Notes: generated from the sequence alone by a model not told the origin. A stretch of DNA of 64,000 nt from Mesobacillus subterraneus (GCF_020524355.2 NZ_CP129019.1:4722508-4786507), one strand, 5' to 3'; positions 1-9,486 are shown, counted from the first letter of the stretch. Numbers and translations are program-made.

Positions 1-410
1 AGACCTGCAAGGCTGAAGTTTTGTTCTTCTACTCTGTGGATGGCTTGCTTGATATTTCTGGCCAGGCAAAGAGCAGAGGTTACGGCAAACTCAGCAACAG
101 CGTTTGGTGAATATGCTGGTACATTTGAGACTTTTATATTCCACTTGGCTGCTGCATCCAGATCAATATTATTAATGCCAGCGGATCGTGTAGCTAGGTA
201 TCGGACCCCTGTCTTTGCGATTTCTTCGATTGCTTCAGCATTCGCATTACAATTTCCTAAAATGGAGATTCCATCATATCCCTTGGCCAGGGCAGCATTA
301 TGGGGGCTGAAAGATTCGTGTACGATGGTTACTTGATGCCCCAGAAGGCTGGAGAATTTCTTGAAGCTTTCCATTTCATCAGGGCGAACGCAGTAGGCAA
401 GTATATTCAT
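1..410 (-). CDS. 2-hydroxyacid (D-lactate-type) dehydrogenase, N-terminal part
   Basis: The reverse strand from the ATG at 408-410 encodes about 136 residues and runs off the left edge. It begins MNILAYCVRPDEMESF and contains RYLATRSAGINNIDL followed by SPNAVAEFAV, the typical N-terminal substrate domain and hinge of NAD-dependent D-2-hydroxyacid dehydrogenases of the D-lactate/VanH type. These enzymes reduce pyruvate-like 2-keto acids in the cytoplasm. The NAD-binding domain and catalytic Arg/Glu/His lie outside the window, so substrate cannot be judged. An AGGAG ribosome binding site at 419-424 fits the start. The gene follows the PTS permease gene after a 12-bp gap and is probably co-transcribed with it. 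The overlapping plus-strand frame is a shadow. Confidence 0.8.
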   Translation of the reverse strand, partial: MNILAYCVRPDEMESFKKFSSLLGHQVTIVHESFSPHNAALAKGYDGISILGNCNANAEAIEEIAKTGVRYLATRSAGINNIDLDAAAKWNIKVSNVPAYSPNAVAEFAVTSALCLARNIKQAIHRVEEQNFSLAG

Positions 411-422
411 GGTTTCATTCTC

Positions 423-1484
423 CTATTCGAATTTTAATTTATAATCTTCCGGTGCAACTTTCTTGGTTACTTTTGAGAAAATGTAGTTAAAAGCAAATCC
501 CAATGCGATTGGCAGAATGATGAAAATAGTTCCTACTAAAAGGAGATTCGTAGCCGACCATCCGTTTTCCATAAGATTCAGGGCATTGATTGGCCCAATT
601 AATCCTGAGAAACCAAAGCCAGCGCTCATTGGCGTACCTTGTATGTTGAAAATCCCAGCAAGAGCACCAAGAATAGCAGCATTACATACGATAGGCAGAA
701 TCATGACTGGTCTTTTCATGAAGTTGACCATCTGCATTTTTGGTGAACCTAAGAAGTGTGCTACAGAAGTACCAGCAGAATTAGCTTTCCATCCAGCAAT
801 TGCTAATCCGAAGCCAGCAGCAACAATTCCCAGGTTAGCAGCACCTGAGCCAATTCCTGCAAGAGCAATGGCGGTCGCAACGCCAACTGTGGAAATAGGA
901 GAAACTATCAGTAAGGCAAAAGAAATGGCTGTCAAGCTGCCCATTAAAATAGGCTGTAATGTGGTGAAATTAGAAATGATTTCACCAACAAAACTTGTGA
1001 TTAATTTTACATAAGGAAGTGTAATAATTCCTGCAATGCCAGCAACTGTGATTACAATAGTAGGAACTAGTAGAATTGTATAAGCTTTTAGTCGGGTGCC
1101 GATCAACAATACAAGTGCTGCAGCAAAGGCAGCCGTTAAACCAGCATTAATGACATCTCCGGTCCCAGCAAATATAAATGCTCCTTTTTCGCCGCTTATC
1201 GCAACACCTGAGCCAACGACGGTCGCAATTCCAACAGAAGAAGTTTGAATCGGTGTAAACTTAAACTGCATGGCGATCGTGATACCAATGACCATAGGCA
1301 ACATTCTTATTGCTAAACTAGTAATATCAATTATATATTGTGCACCGGAAAAGTAAGGGAGGAGTGCTTTAGCAAGTTCGCCTAGTAATGCTCCCGGTAC
1401 AAGGGCTACGACAATCCCGATACTCAGTCCGGCGAGGATGTGATTCCAAAATTCTTTTGCCGTCATTTTTTTATTCGTTTCCAT
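423..1484 (-). CDS. PTS_EIIC_2 family membrane permease (PfoR-like)
   Basis: This 353-residue protein is almost entirely hydrophobic with about ten predicted membrane segments, begins MTAKEFWNHILAGLSIGIVVALVPGALLG-like after a short N-terminus, and matches the PTS_EIIC_2 family (membrane IIC-like subunits, including PfoR-type proteins). Members are thought to move a sugar or related solute, but many, like this one, have no EIIA or EIIB partner next to them, so phosphotransfer coupling is unproven. A strong AGGAGG site precedes the ATG. It lies just upstream of the 2-hydroxyacid dehydrogenase and likely forms a two-gene operon with it. The substrate is unknown. Confidence 0.8.
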   Translation of the reverse strand: METNKKMTAKEFWNHILAGLSIGIVVALVPGALLGELAKALLPYFSGAQYIIDITSLAIRMLPMVIGITIAMQFKFTPIQTSSVGIATVVGSGVAISGEKGAFIFAGTGDVINAGLTAAFAAALVLLIGTRLKAYTILLVPTIVITVAGIAGIITLPYVKLITSFVGEIISNFTTLQPILMGSLTAISFALLIVSPISTVGVATAIALAGIGSGAANLGIVAAGFGLAIAGWKANSAGTSVAHFLGSPKMQMVNFMKRPVMILPIVCNAAILGALAGIFNIQGTPMSAGFGFSGLIGPINALNLMENGWSATNLLLVGTIFIILPIALGFAFNYIFSKVTKKVAPEDYKLKFE

Positions 1485-1773
1485 TTGTGAGTCCTCCTAA
1501 AGGATTAGTATGTTGAGATATTTATGATATATCACTATTATAATAGAGATTATTAATAAATCGGTGTCTAAAATGTGAAACACTGAGCAAGTTAAAGATT
1601 TGTGAAGAATATGTGAGGATAATCAGAAAATTGAAATGAAGAGAGAAAAAGGGAAAGGATCTTTTGCTTCATTTTTTATTCATCTTATTATAGTCATATA
1701 TTAAGAAGTTCCATTGCAAAGAACCCTCAATCTTTTAAAAAGCTGTGCGTGATTATGCCAAGAAGATATCCTT

Positions 1774-1845
1774 AGAACAGAAGGAGTTGGTAGATCGTTA
1801 CCATTCTCAAGAACAGAAGGAGTTGATAGATCATTGCCATTCTCA
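1774..1845 (+). repeat. 36-bp direct tandem repeat, two copies
   Basis: Copies at 1774-1809 and 1810-1845 differ at three positions. Each encodes EQKEL-D-(R/H)-(Y/C)HS in the same frame. Confidence 0.75.
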
Positions 1846-1909
1846 TAATGGCTGACCTCGGATGTAGCTTTTATGGGTTACCCATGGGTTAAGAATGCTT
1901 AATAAATAG

Positions 1910-1940
1910 AAAAAAGAGAAAAACAATTTCTGTTTTTCTC
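1910..1940 (-). terminator. Intrinsic terminator of the molybdoenzyme gene
   Basis: A 9-bp stem (GAGAAAAAC at 1916-1924 with GTTTTTCTC at 1932-1940) is followed on the minus strand by six T residues. It lies just downstream of the stop codon at 1961. Confidence 0.75.
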
Positions 1941-1960
1941 CCTTTTCTATAGGTCTTCAT

Positions 1961-2623
1961 TCAATCAAAATCCTTCTTTTCCCATTCATCCTCTGGCAGG
2001 TACATGTCGTCGCTTGAGAATCTTTCTTCTTTGAACGGATTGGCGTTGTTGTGGAACCCGTTGCTTTCCCAGAATCCTCTTTTATCTTCTTCCATGAATT
2101 CAAAACCCCGGACCCATTTTGCGCTTTTCCAGAAGTATAATTTAGGCAACACCAGTCTCAATGGCCAGCCGTGTTTTTTTGAAAGAGGTTTGCCATCATA
2201 GGAGTGGGCAAGTAATACATCGTCGTCAAGGAGCATTTGAACTGTTAGATTTGTTTCGTAATCGTGGTCACCGTGAACCATTACAAACTTCCCGCTCGGT
2301 TTAATCCCATAATGCTCAAATAAGTCTTGTACTTTCACGCCGGTGAATTCAGTATCGAATTTTGACCACCTTGTAACGCAATGGATATCACATTTAACGG
2401 TTGTCTGGGGCAGTTTTAACAAGTCAGTATAGGACATTGTGACAGTCTCTTCTACCTCTCCAAAGATTTTAAAGTCCCATGTGTCCATTTCATATTCAGG
2501 AACTTCTCCTTCATGCAATATCGGAAATCTCTCTGTCAGAACCTGACCCGCTGGAAGTCTACCCTTTAACTTCGGATCCACTTCTTTTACTTTCATCTTT
2601 TTTATACGATCTGCTTTTAACAT
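1961..2623 (-). CDS. yuiH: Sulfite oxidase-like molybdopterin oxidoreductase (YuiH family)
   Basis: The 220-residue cytoplasmic protein has the oxidoreductase molybdopterin-binding domain of the sulfite oxidase superfamily. Motifs visible are DWDFKIFGEVEE-like entry, the Mo-ligand region CDIHCVTRWS with Cys82 the probable molybdenum ligand, VHGDHDYETNL, HGWPLRLVLP and the end motif KWVRGFEFM. It lacks the Tat signal and the dimerisation domain of true sulfite oxidases, so it is a YuiH-type stand-alone domain whose physiological substrate is unknown. The start is supported by AGGAGGG seven bases upstream. It is monocistronic, with its own terminator. Confidence 0.85.
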   Translation of the reverse strand: MLKADRIKKMKVKEVDPKLKGRLPAGQVLTERFPILHEGEVPEYEMDTWDFKIFGEVEETVTMSYTDLLKLPQTTVKCDIHCVTRWSKFDTEFTGVKVQDLFEHYGIKPSGKFVMVHGDHDYETNLTVQMLLDDDVLLAHSYDGKPLSKKHGWPLRLVLPKLYFWKSAKWVRGFEFMEEDKRGFWESNGFHNNANPFKEERFSSDDMYLPEDEWEKKDFD

Positions 2624-3055
2624 CTCTTTCCCTCCTTGATATAATATTCTGTTAAATTATGTTCGATTCTACCATTCTCATTTTCCTTATACAAATTTTA
2701 TTTTGCTTTTGTTTGTTTCGTGTTGAGTTTTAGATAATAATTTTTTTACTAGATAATCAAAGATTTACTAGATTCAAAGGGGATGATATAAAGATACTAT
2801 GAAAATAGAATTAAAGACTTAGTTTTAAAAATACCTGAAAACAACATAAAACAATAAAATAATGTGGGTTTTAGACATGAAAACCAAATAAATTATAAAC
2901 AATTCAAAAAAAACATTGTAGAAAGGTAGAATGTCATGATAAAATTTAACCAAACATGAAAGCGCTTCACGGTAGATTCCTCTATCTATTAGGAATGACA
3001 GAGATACATATGGCTCGATAGACTGGAATCCAACAAAAATTTAGGGGGAATAAAG
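2624..3055. promoter_or_regulatory. AT-rich promoter region upstream of the sugar importer, with a LacI/CcpA-like operator
   Basis: A possible sigma-A promoter is TTGTAG near 2917 with TAAAAT near 2941 (18-bp spacing). At 2957-2969 the partly palindromic TGAAAGCGCTTCA resembles a cre box or LacI-family operator but is one base shorter than the cre consensus. It lies between the promoter and the importer start, a position that would allow roadblock repression. This is inference from sequence only. Confidence 0.4.
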
Positions 3056-4169
3056 ATGAAGAAAAGAAACTTCTTTAAAACTGTTGCCGTTTCAGCAATG
3101 GCTATGAGCTTATTGTTAACGGGCTGCTCTTCGGGTGGATCAGAGACTACGAAAGGGAACGAAAAAGTCAGCTTCGAAAACGTCCCTGAAGTGTTCAAAG
3201 ATGGAAATGATATGAAGATCAAGGTAATCAGGAAAATTGGCGGCGACGACCATACTGCTCAATTCCTTGCTGGTGCTAAATCCGAAGGTGAAGCATTAGG
3301 CTTCAAGGTAGATGTATTTACAGCAAATGGCGACACAGCGAAATTCCATGATGCGATTGCGCAAGGTCTCCAAGAAGACTATGACGGTTTCATCATTTCC
3401 CATGGTGATGATGCTGCTACTGTAGATGATGTGAAAAAATTGACTGAAGCTGGCAAGAGTGTTGTTACTTTCGACTCAAACGGCGATTTGATGAATGTTG
3501 ATGGCGTTACTTTAACTTCTCAAGATGACGAAGCGCTTGCAAAGCTTGCTTTGGATCAGTTAGTTAAAGAGACAAATGGTGAAGGAAATATAGTTTACCT
3601 TTGGGTTGATGGATTCCCGCCAATGGTTAGACGTAACAATGTATATAAAGATGTACTTGAAAAGAATCCTGGCCTAAAAGAAGTGGAACGCTTCGGTGTT
3701 GCTGCTGCTGATACATCTGTCCAGACACAGAACGCTGTTGCTGCCATGCTTAACAAGCACAAGAAAGGTGAAATTGACGCAATTTTCCGCTACTTGGGAT
3801 GCGTTCGCGATTGGTGCAGCTCGTGCAATCAAGGAAGCTAGCAGAGATGAAATCAAGATTTACGGTATTGACGTTTCAAACGCTGACCTTCAATTGATGC
3901 AGGAAAAAGGAAGTCCGTGGGCATATACAGCGGCTGTTGATCCTAAGCTGATTGGCGAAGTGAATATGAGAATTCTTGCGAAGAAGCTAGCTGATGAAGA
4001 AACTCCACAGACCTATGACCTTGAAGCATCATTAATCGACCAAGAATCACTTCAATCTGCAGAAAATGTGAATATGCAGACTCTTGCTGATATCATCGAT
4101 GGATGGGGCAAGTCTGATGCTTTCGAAGAAGATTGGATGAAAACTTTAAAAGATCATTATAAGAAATAA
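3056..4169 (+). pseudogene. Sugar ABC transporter substrate-binding lipoprotein, one-base frameshift
   Basis: The reading frame starts MKKRNFFKTV and has a lipoprotein signal with LLTGC (Cys24), then a periplasmic-binding-protein fold of the ribose/autoinducer-2 class (GFIISHGDDAATV, VTFDSNGDLM). At about 3787 the frame breaks. Removing one C from the TTTTCC run at 3783-3788 restores FATWDAFAIGAARAIKEA and a continuous protein of about 370 residues ending at 4169. Everything on both sides looks normal, so this is a sequencing error or a very recent lesion. The protein would capture the sugar imported by the ATPase and permease that follow. Given the kinase and isomerase downstream, a 5-deoxypentose or methylthioribose ligand is inferred. 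GGGGGAA precedes the ATG. Confidence 0.8.
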
Positions 4170-4202
4170 GTATCTTGATTCATTGAAGGTACATGGGAAG
4201 CG

Positions 4203-4233
4203 CACTCTCTTATAGATACCCTTTAAGAGAGTG
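4203..4233 (+). promoter_or_regulatory. Intercistronic stem-loop after the binding-protein gene
   Basis: A 10-bp perfect stem (CACTCTCTTA at 4203-4212 with TAAGAGAGTG at 4224-4233) lies between the binding-protein gene and the ATPase gene. Such loops commonly stabilise upstream binding-protein mRNA or partly terminate transcription so that the binding protein is made in excess. Confidence 0.6.
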
Positions 4234-4274
4234 TTTGCTTTACAAGTGCAATTGCCGGAAGGTGGGAAAGAACT

Positions 4275-5780
4275 GTGACTAGAACGTTGCTGGAAATGAA
4301 GAATATCACAATTGAATTTCCAGGAGTAAAGGCCCTGGACGATGTTAGCTTCTCAACGGAAACTGGTACGACACATGCACTGATTGGCGCTAATGGTGCT
4401 GGTAAATCAACTTTGATGAAGGTGCTTTCTGGAGCTTATAACCATTACACCGGTGAGATCTACCTTAATGGTGAGAAAATTGATATTCGCACGCCGAAGG
4501 ACTCTCAGGATTATGGAATCCAAATCGTCTATCAGGAAGTGGACACGGCATTAATCCCTTATTTGACCGTTGGCGAGAATATCATGCTGAACGAAACCGT
4601 GAATGATATGGGGAAAAAGCAAATCGTAAGTTGGAAGGAAATACACCGTAAAGCTGCTGATATCCTTGCCAGTATGAATGTTAAGGTACCTACGAAAAAA
4701 CTTGTCAGCGAACTGACGCTAGCTGAGAAGCAGATGGTCCTGATTGCCAGGTCTATTTTAAAAGATTGTAAGTTTTTGATTCTTGATGAGCCGACAGCTC
4801 CGCTGAGTCATTCCGAAACAAACGAGTTATTCCGAATCGTTCGTGACCTCAAGAAGCGTAATGTGGGGGTCATCTTCATTTCCCACCGCTTGCCTGAGTT
4901 GTTTGATATCTGTGATGAGATAACAGTTATGAGGAATGGTCAATTCGTCATCAAGGAAAAAATCGCAGAAACAACACCGAGCACAGTGATTGAATATATG
5001 CTTGGTCAGAAGCTGGATGACCAGTTCCCGAAAAATCAGGTGACGATTGGCGATACGCTTCTCGAAGTGAAAAATCTTCATGACGAAGGGGTTGTCAAGG
5101 GGATTTCCATGCATGTAAGGGCAGGGGAAGTTCTCGGAGTCGCCGGGCTTGTGGGGGCTGGGAAGACGGAACTATGCAAAACGCTGTTCGGTGCCACCAG
5201 GAAATCGGCTGGGGATATCATCCTTAAAGGGAAACCATTAAAGATTAAGAACCCTCACCAAGCGGTTAAACAGGGGATCGCCCTTGTCCCGGAAGAACGG
5301 AGAAAAGAAGGGATTCTTGTCGCTGAGCCTGTGTCGAGCAATTTGAGTTCTGCCAATCTGAACCGTTTCACAAAGTTCCTTGGCTTCCTGGATTTTAAAG
5401 GAGAGAAAGTCAAGGCGAGGGAAATGATCGGCAGCCTGGGCATCAAAACTCCGTCCGAAGACACGAAGGTGCAGAATTTGTCAGGCGGCAACCAGCAAAA
5501 AGTCGCCATCGGCAAATGGCTTCTCACGGATGCGGAAGTATATATCTTTGATGAACCGACAAAGGGTGTCGATGTCGGTGCAAAAAAGGATATTTTCGAG
5601 TTGATTTCCGGACTTGCCCAGCGTGGGAAAGCAGTCATTTATGCGTCGTGCGAACTTTCCGAGATCATCGGGATCACTGACCGCGTCTATGTCGTCTATG
5701 ATGGGCAGATCTCTAAAGAGCTGGAAACGGCGAAGACCAACGAAGAAGAACTATTATTCTATTCAACAGGAGGCAAGTGA
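4275..5780 (+). CDS. Sugar ABC transporter ATP-binding protein, two nucleotide-binding domains (RbsA-like)
   Basis: The 501-residue protein has two ABC domains, as in RbsA/MglA. The first has Walker A GANGAGKS at 38-45, a degenerate signature LTLAEKQM and Walker B FLILDEPT. The second has GLVGAGKT, the canonical LSGGNQQK and YIFDEPTKGVD. The degenerate first signature is usual for this family. The enzyme powers import through the permease encoded next. The GTG start at 4275 is preceded by GGAAGGTGGG at proper spacing. It is part of the importer operon that leads into the kinase and isomerase genes, and it ends one base before the permease start. Confidence 0.9.
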   Translation: MTRTLLEMKNITIEFPGVKALDDVSFSTETGTTHALIGANGAGKSTLMKVLSGAYNHYTGEIYLNGEKIDIRTPKDSQDYGIQIVYQEVDTALIPYLTVGENIMLNETVNDMGKKQIVSWKEIHRKAADILASMNVKVPTKKLVSELTLAEKQMVLIARSILKDCKFLILDEPTAPLSHSETNELFRIVRDLKKRNVGVIFISHRLPELFDICDEITVMRNGQFVIKEKIAETTPSTVIEYMLGQKLDDQFPKNQVTIGDTLLEVKNLHDEGVVKGISMHVRAGEVLGVAGLVGAGKTELCKTLFGATRKSAGDIILKGKPLKIKNPHQAVKQGIALVPEERRKEGILVAEPVSSNLSSANLNRFTKFLGFLDFKGEKVKAREMIGSLGIKTPSEDTKVQNLSGGNQQKVAIGKWLLTDAEVYIFDEPTKGVDVGAKKDIFELISGLAQRGKAVIYASCELSEIIGITDRVYVVYDGQISKELETAKTNEEELLFYSTGGK

Positions 5781-5781
5781 G

Positions 5782-6783
5782 ATGAGCGTTCCGAATCCAG
5801 CTCCATCCAAACAGCCAGTAAGAAAGACGTTCGACTTTTTTGATTTTTTATATAAGTACGGAACGATTCTTACTATTTTTGTGTTGATTGCAGTCTTTGC
5901 AATCGCGAATCCAAGTTTTTTACAGACGAATAACATCATCAACATCCTGCGTTCGATCTCGATTGTAACGATTATCGCCATTGGTATTACGATTTCACTG
6001 ACGGTCGATGGTTTTGACCTTTCCGTAGGTTCTGTCGCTTCTTTATCGAATGCGGTCGTCATTTCGATGTTCGTATGGTTCTCGCAGAATACCTTCATCG
6101 CAATCCTGTCAGCCATTGCCGCTGCTTTGATTGTCGGTGGATTGAACTCGTTCATGATCGTGAAAATGAAGATTCCTGATATGCTGATGACTCTGGCGAC
6201 AATGTTCATCATACAGGGTATTGCCCTGACGTATACAAAAGGTGCAACCGTTTCACAGAACATGGTCATGCCTGATGGGACTTTCTCGGAAGGCACCATC
6301 AGCCCGTTATTCGCAAAAATAGGGCAGGTTCCGTGGATTATCCTGATCATGGTTGTGGTCGTTATCCTGGTCCATATCCTTTTGACATACACAAAGCACG
6401 GAAGATATATGTATGTAATCGGCGGAAACAAGGAAGCAGCAAGACTTTCCGGTATTCCGGTTAATAAGTATAAAATTGCAGCCTATCTGCTTTCGGCTAC
6501 ATTCGCAGCGATCGGCGGAATTGTTCTCGCTTCTCGTGTAATGACCGCTGAAATCAATGCTGGTGCTCCATATCTGATGGAATCGGTTGCAGCAGCATTC
6601 ATCGGTTTCTCCGTCTTTGGAGCTGGAAAGCCGAACGCACTGGGTACATTTGTCGGGGCGGTACTAATCGGAATCCTGGCGAATGGACTTGTCATGATGT
6701 CTGTTCCGTATTACGCAATGGATATTGTAAAAGGAACAGTGTTGGCATTTGCATTGGCGCTTACTTACTATAAACAAAAGTAA
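5782..6783 (+). CDS. Sugar ABC transporter permease (RbsC-like)
   Basis: This 333-residue membrane protein has about eight to ten hydrophobic segments and the RbsC-type motifs GFDLSVGSVASLSN near residue 80 and GGNKEAARLSGIPV near residue 215, the latter being the loop that contacts the ATPase. The ATG at 5782 follows AGGAGG at 5769-5774. A longer upstream frame is within the ATPase gene and is not the start. It completes a high-affinity importer with the two genes upstream. A short cytoplasmic N-terminus MSVPNPAPSKQPVRKTF precedes the first membrane helix. Confidence 0.9.
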   Translation: MSVPNPAPSKQPVRKTFDFFDFLYKYGTILTIFVLIAVFAIANPSFLQTNNIINILRSISIVTIIAIGITISLTVDGFDLSVGSVASLSNAVVISMFVWFSQNTFIAILSAIAAALIVGGLNSFMIVKMKIPDMLMTLATMFIIQGIALTYTKGATVSQNMVMPDGTFSEGTISPLFAKIGQVPWIILIMVVVVILVHILLTYTKHGRYMYVIGGNKEAARLSGIPVNKYKIAAYLLSATFAAIGGIVLASRVMTAEINAGAPYLMESVAAAFIGFSVFGAGKPNALGTFVGAVLIGILANGLVMMSVPYYAMDIVKGTVLAFALALTYYKQK

Positions 6784-6799
6784 AGTGGGGGAATAAAAG

Positions 6800-8023
6800 A
6801 TGGCTATTTTTACAACTGAGTATTTTACAATGACAGAAGCAGATGCAATTGAATATGCTAAGACTCGACTCAACTTTTTTGACGAAGATGCGGAGCTTAC
6901 TTGCAAGGAGATTGGCGACGGCAACCTGAACTATGTTTTCAGATTAGTAGATGAAAAGAACAAGAAGTCTGTCATCGTTAAACAAGCCGGACCTGTGGCG
7001 AGAATATCGGATGAGTTCAAGCTTTCGCCTGACAGAAATCGGATTGAAAGTGAAATCCTTGAGCTTCAGAACAAGCTGGCGCCTGGGTTTGTCCCGGAAA
7101 TATACGGTTATGACCCAGTCATGAATTGCTGTGCGATGGAAGACCTTTCAGATCACGAAATCATGCGTACGGCTTTGATGAACCATAAAAAGTTCCCGTT
7201 ATTCGCAGACCACATCACTACATATATGGTCAATACACTTTTGCTGACTTCGGATGTTGTCGTCGAGCATAAGGAAAAGAAAGAGCTGGTAAAAAGCTTT
7301 GTGAATCCAGAGCTATGTGAAATCACGGAGGACCTTGTGTACACAGAGCCATTCTATGATTGTCCGCGTAACGATGTATTCCCGGCTTCACGAGATTTCG
7401 TCCAGGAAACGATCTGGAATGACAAAGCGCTTCAACTTGAAACAGCTAAGCTAAAGTTCGAATTCATGACGAATGCTCAGTCGCTTCTGCATGGCGATCT
7501 CCATACAGGTTCAGTTTTTATAAAAGAAGATTCTACAAAAGTAATTGATCCTGAATTCGCGTTTTATGGTCCTGCTGGATATGACGTAGGGAATGTCATT
7601 GCCAACCTCACTTTCGCGCTGGCGAATGCGAAGTACACCATTGAGGATGCGGAACAAAGGGAAGACCAAATGGAATATCTTCAAAACACGATTATTGATA
7701 TTGTCGATCTTTTTAAAGAGAAGTTTGTTAAAGCATGGGATGAAAAAGCGACGGACCGTACGGCACGTTACGAAGGCTTTAAAGAGTACTATTTGGATTC
7801 TGTCCTGCGTGATACAGCTGCTGTATCAGGACTTGAGCTTTGCCGCCGAATCATCGGGCTTGCCCATGTAAAAGACATAACCTCCATTGAGGATGCAGAA
7901 AAACGTGCAGCTGCAGAGAAAGAGTGCCTGACAGCTGGTAAGCGATTCATCATGGAAAGAGGAACTTTGAAAACTGGTGAAGATTTTATCAATGTCGTGA
8001 AAGAAAGTTTCAACAACATCTAG
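6800..8023 (+). CDS. mtnK: S-methyl-5-thioribose kinase family protein (MtnK-like; possible 5-deoxyribose kinase)
   Basis: The 407-residue protein belongs to the APH-fold kinase family of MtnK, which phosphorylates the C1 hydroxyl of 5-methylthioribose. Seen are the nucleotide-loop [11 protein letters not shown] near residue 38, the catalytic loop [12 protein letters not shown] (His231, Asp233) and the metal-binding [16 protein letters not shown]. Length agrees with MtnK. In the Bacillus 5-deoxyribose pathway a kinase of a different kind feeds the same type of isomerase, so the substrate here could be methylthioribose, 5-deoxyribose or both. None of the later methionine-salvage genes (mtnWXBD) are nearby, and an aldolase is, which favours a DHAP-shunt role. 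RBS GTGGGGG precedes the ATG. Confidence 0.85.
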   Translation: MAIFTTEYFTMTEADAIEYAKTRLNFFDEDAELTCKEIGDGNLNYVFRLVDEKNKKSVIVKQAGPVARISDEFKLSPDRNRIESEILELQNKLAPGFVPEIYGYDPVMNCCAMEDLSDHEIMRTALMNHKKFPLFADHITTYMVNTLLLTSDVVVEHKEKKELVKSFVNPELCEITEDLVYTEPFYDCPRNDVFPASRDFVQETIWNDKALQLETAKLKFEFMTNAQSLLHGDLHTGSVFIKEDSTKVIDPEFAFYGPAGYDVGNVIANLTFALANAKYTIEDAEQREDQMEYLQNTIIDIVDLFKEKFVKAWDEKATDRTARYEGFKEYYLDSVLRDTAAVSGLELCRRIIGLAHVKDITSIEDAEKRAAAEKECLTAGKRFIMERGTLKTGEDFINVVKESFNNI

Positions 8024-8035
8024 GAGGTAGTGCGA

Positions 8036-9100
8036 ATGGAAAGACCAGTGGATGCAATTCAATCGGTCCGGCTCGATGATGAGAGAGATATGCTCGTCTT
8101 GTTGGACCAGACACTTTTACCAAATGAAAAGAAGTTTCTTGAATTGAAGGAACTAAAGGATATTTGGGATGCGATTTACTTTTTGAAAGTAAGGGGTGCG
8201 CCGGCAATCGGGATTGCGGCCGCGTACGGAGTGTATCTTGGCACGAAGAAATCCGAGGCTGAATCTTATGAAGAACTGTATGAAGACTTTAAGAAGGCGA
8301 AGGATTATCTTGCCTCTTCCCGTCCTACAGCTGTGAATCTGTTCTGGGCGCTTGACCGCATGGAAGCCCGATTTAAAGGGGAAGAGGGAAAGAGTGCGTC
8401 TGAAGTGAAGGCTGCATTAAAAGAGGAATCAGAATTGATTCGTGCTGAGGATGAGAAGGTGTGCGAGTCAATTGGCGAGTATGCTCTGTCATTGTTAGAG
8501 CCGGGTATGGGAATTCTCACGCACTGTAACGCTGGTACTATTGCGACTGCCAAGTATGGTACAGCGCTTGCGCCAATATACCTTGACCAGGAAAGAGGAT
8601 ACGATTTCAAGGTGTTTGCTGATGAAACACGCCCGCTGCTTCAAGGTGCACGATTGACTGCCTGGGAGCTTCAGGAAGCTGGTGTTGATGTAACCTTGAT
8701 CTGCGATAACATGGCATCCATTGTCATGAAGGAAGGAAAAGTCCAGGCGGTACTTGTCGGATGTGACCGTGTTGCGGCAAACGGGGATTCAGCCAATAAA
8801 ATCGGGACATCTGGTGTAGCCATCCTTGCGAAACACTACAACATTCCATTCTACGTGTGCGCACCGCTATCAACAGTCGACCTGGAATGCAAAACGGGCG
8901 ACGACATCCATATCGAACTGCGTCCAGCGGAAGAAATCACGACACAGTGGTATGAAAAACCGATGGGTCCAAAAGATGTACAAACCTACAACCCGGCCTT
9001 TGATGTAACAGATCATAGTTTGATTGCAGGGATTGTCACGGAAAACGGAATCGCGTATGCGCCGTTTACTGAGAGTCTTCCGAAGATGTTTAAGAAATAG
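8036..9100 (+). CDS. mtnA: S-methyl-5-thioribose-1-phosphate isomerase family protein (MtnA/DrdI-like)
   Basis: The 354-residue protein is an eIF2B-related aldose-1-phosphate isomerase that converts methylthioribose-1-phosphate (or 5-deoxyribose-1-phosphate) to the ribulose-1-phosphate. The two catalytic residues are visible: Cys164 in THCNAGTIAT and Asp244 in GCDRVAANGD, with the 80-residue spacing of B. subtilis MtnA. KVRGAPAIGIAAAYG and DETRPLLQGARLTAWEL are also diagnostic. The ATG at 8036 is chosen over GTG 8030 because AGGAGG lies at 8022-8027. It starts 12 bp after the kinase stop and ends the first operon, which is closed by a terminator. Confidence 0.9.
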   Translation: MERPVDAIQSVRLDDERDMLVLLDQTLLPNEKKFLELKELKDIWDAIYFLKVRGAPAIGIAAAYGVYLGTKKSEAESYEELYEDFKKAKDYLASSRPTAVNLFWALDRMEARFKGEEGKSASEVKAALKEESELIRAEDEKVCESIGEYALSLLEPGMGILTHCNAGTIATAKYGTALAPIYLDQERGYDFKVFADETRPLLQGARLTAWELQEAGVDVTLICDNMASIVMKEGKVQAVLVGCDRVAANGDSANKIGTSGVAILAKHYNIPFYVCAPLSTVDLECKTGDDIHIELRPAEEITTQWYEKPMGPKDVQTYNPAFDVTDHSLIAGIVTENGIAYAPFTESLPKMFKK

Positions 9101-9110
9101 TATGTGAAAG

Positions 9111-9143
9111 AGCTGGCAGAGAAATCTGCTGGCTTATTTTTTT
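9111..9143 (+). terminator. Terminator of the importer-kinase-isomerase operon
   Basis: AGCTGGCAGA (9111-9120), a GAAA loop and TCTGCTGGCT (9125-9134) pair with two weak pairs and are followed by TATTTTTTTG. Confidence 0.75.
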
Positions 9144-9204
9144 GTGGTGGGGACATGTGCGCTGGTATTGTTACGGAAAAGGAAAACGTAAGACATGAGA
9201 ATTA

Positions 9205-9400
9205 ATAGGCGGAGAATTTCCGGTTATTTATATAGAGGAAGCATAAGAAGCGGATATAAGCGGAGGAATTCCGGTTAACTACTCTAAATAAGCCGAATTT
9301 TAAAGGTTTGGTTCGTATAGGCGGAAAAACTCAGCTTATTTTTAAGGAAATATGCATATTTCCCAATTTAAACGGAATTATTCCTCTTATTTTTCAAACA
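9205..9400. repeat. Degenerate intergenic repeat, about four copies of a GCGGA...TTCCGnTTAT element
   Basis: Elements begin near 9205 (ATAGGCGGAGAATTTCCGGT), 9256 (ATAAGCGGAGGAATTCCGGT), 9317 and 9369, giving spacings of about 51, 61 and 52 bp. Each has a small inverted repeat around GGAATTCC-like cores. The region has no gene. It resembles in layout the two regular arrays at 14.4 and 55.6 kb but has a different sequence. Confidence 0.5.
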
Positions 9401-9444
9401 CAGTAGATAAATTGTTCTGTTAATGCACTAACTTTCTCTCAAGC

Positions 9445-9477
9445 AAAACAGGTCACCAACATAGGCGACCTGTTTTT
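9445..9477 (-). terminator. Bidirectional terminator downstream of the DeoR gene
   Basis: AAAACAGGTC (9445-9454) pairs with GACCTGTTTT (9467-9476), with T-runs on either strand. Confidence 0.75.
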
Positions 9478-9486
9478 ATGTTTTCT

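Larger units (their letters stand above)
1485..1960. other. Intergenic region with promoter of the IIC gene and a 36-bp tandem repeat
   Basis: On the minus strand a perfect TATAAT (plus coordinates 1537-1542) lies about 50 bp upstream of the IIC start; no convincing -35 was found. At 1774-1845 two 36-bp copies of a sequence starting AGAACAGAAGGAGTTG follow each other directly, with three differences. In one frame they form part of a short ORF (GTG 1744 to TGA 1858) that repeats EQKEL(V/I)D, which may be a leftover of a gene. No start signal supports translation. Confidence 0.5.

Noticed and set aside
40..336. Plus-strand ORF of 98 residues
   Set aside because: It lies antisense to the clear 2-hydroxyacid dehydrogenase frame and has no family features.
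517..1014. Plus-strand ORF of 165 residues
   Set aside because: Shadow of the PTS_EIIC_2 gene on the opposite strand; proline- and lysine-rich product without domain features.
3696..4169. A separate second gene overlapping the binding-protein gene
   Set aside because: Its start region is an out-of-frame read of the first part; removing one C joins both into one normal substrate-binding protein.
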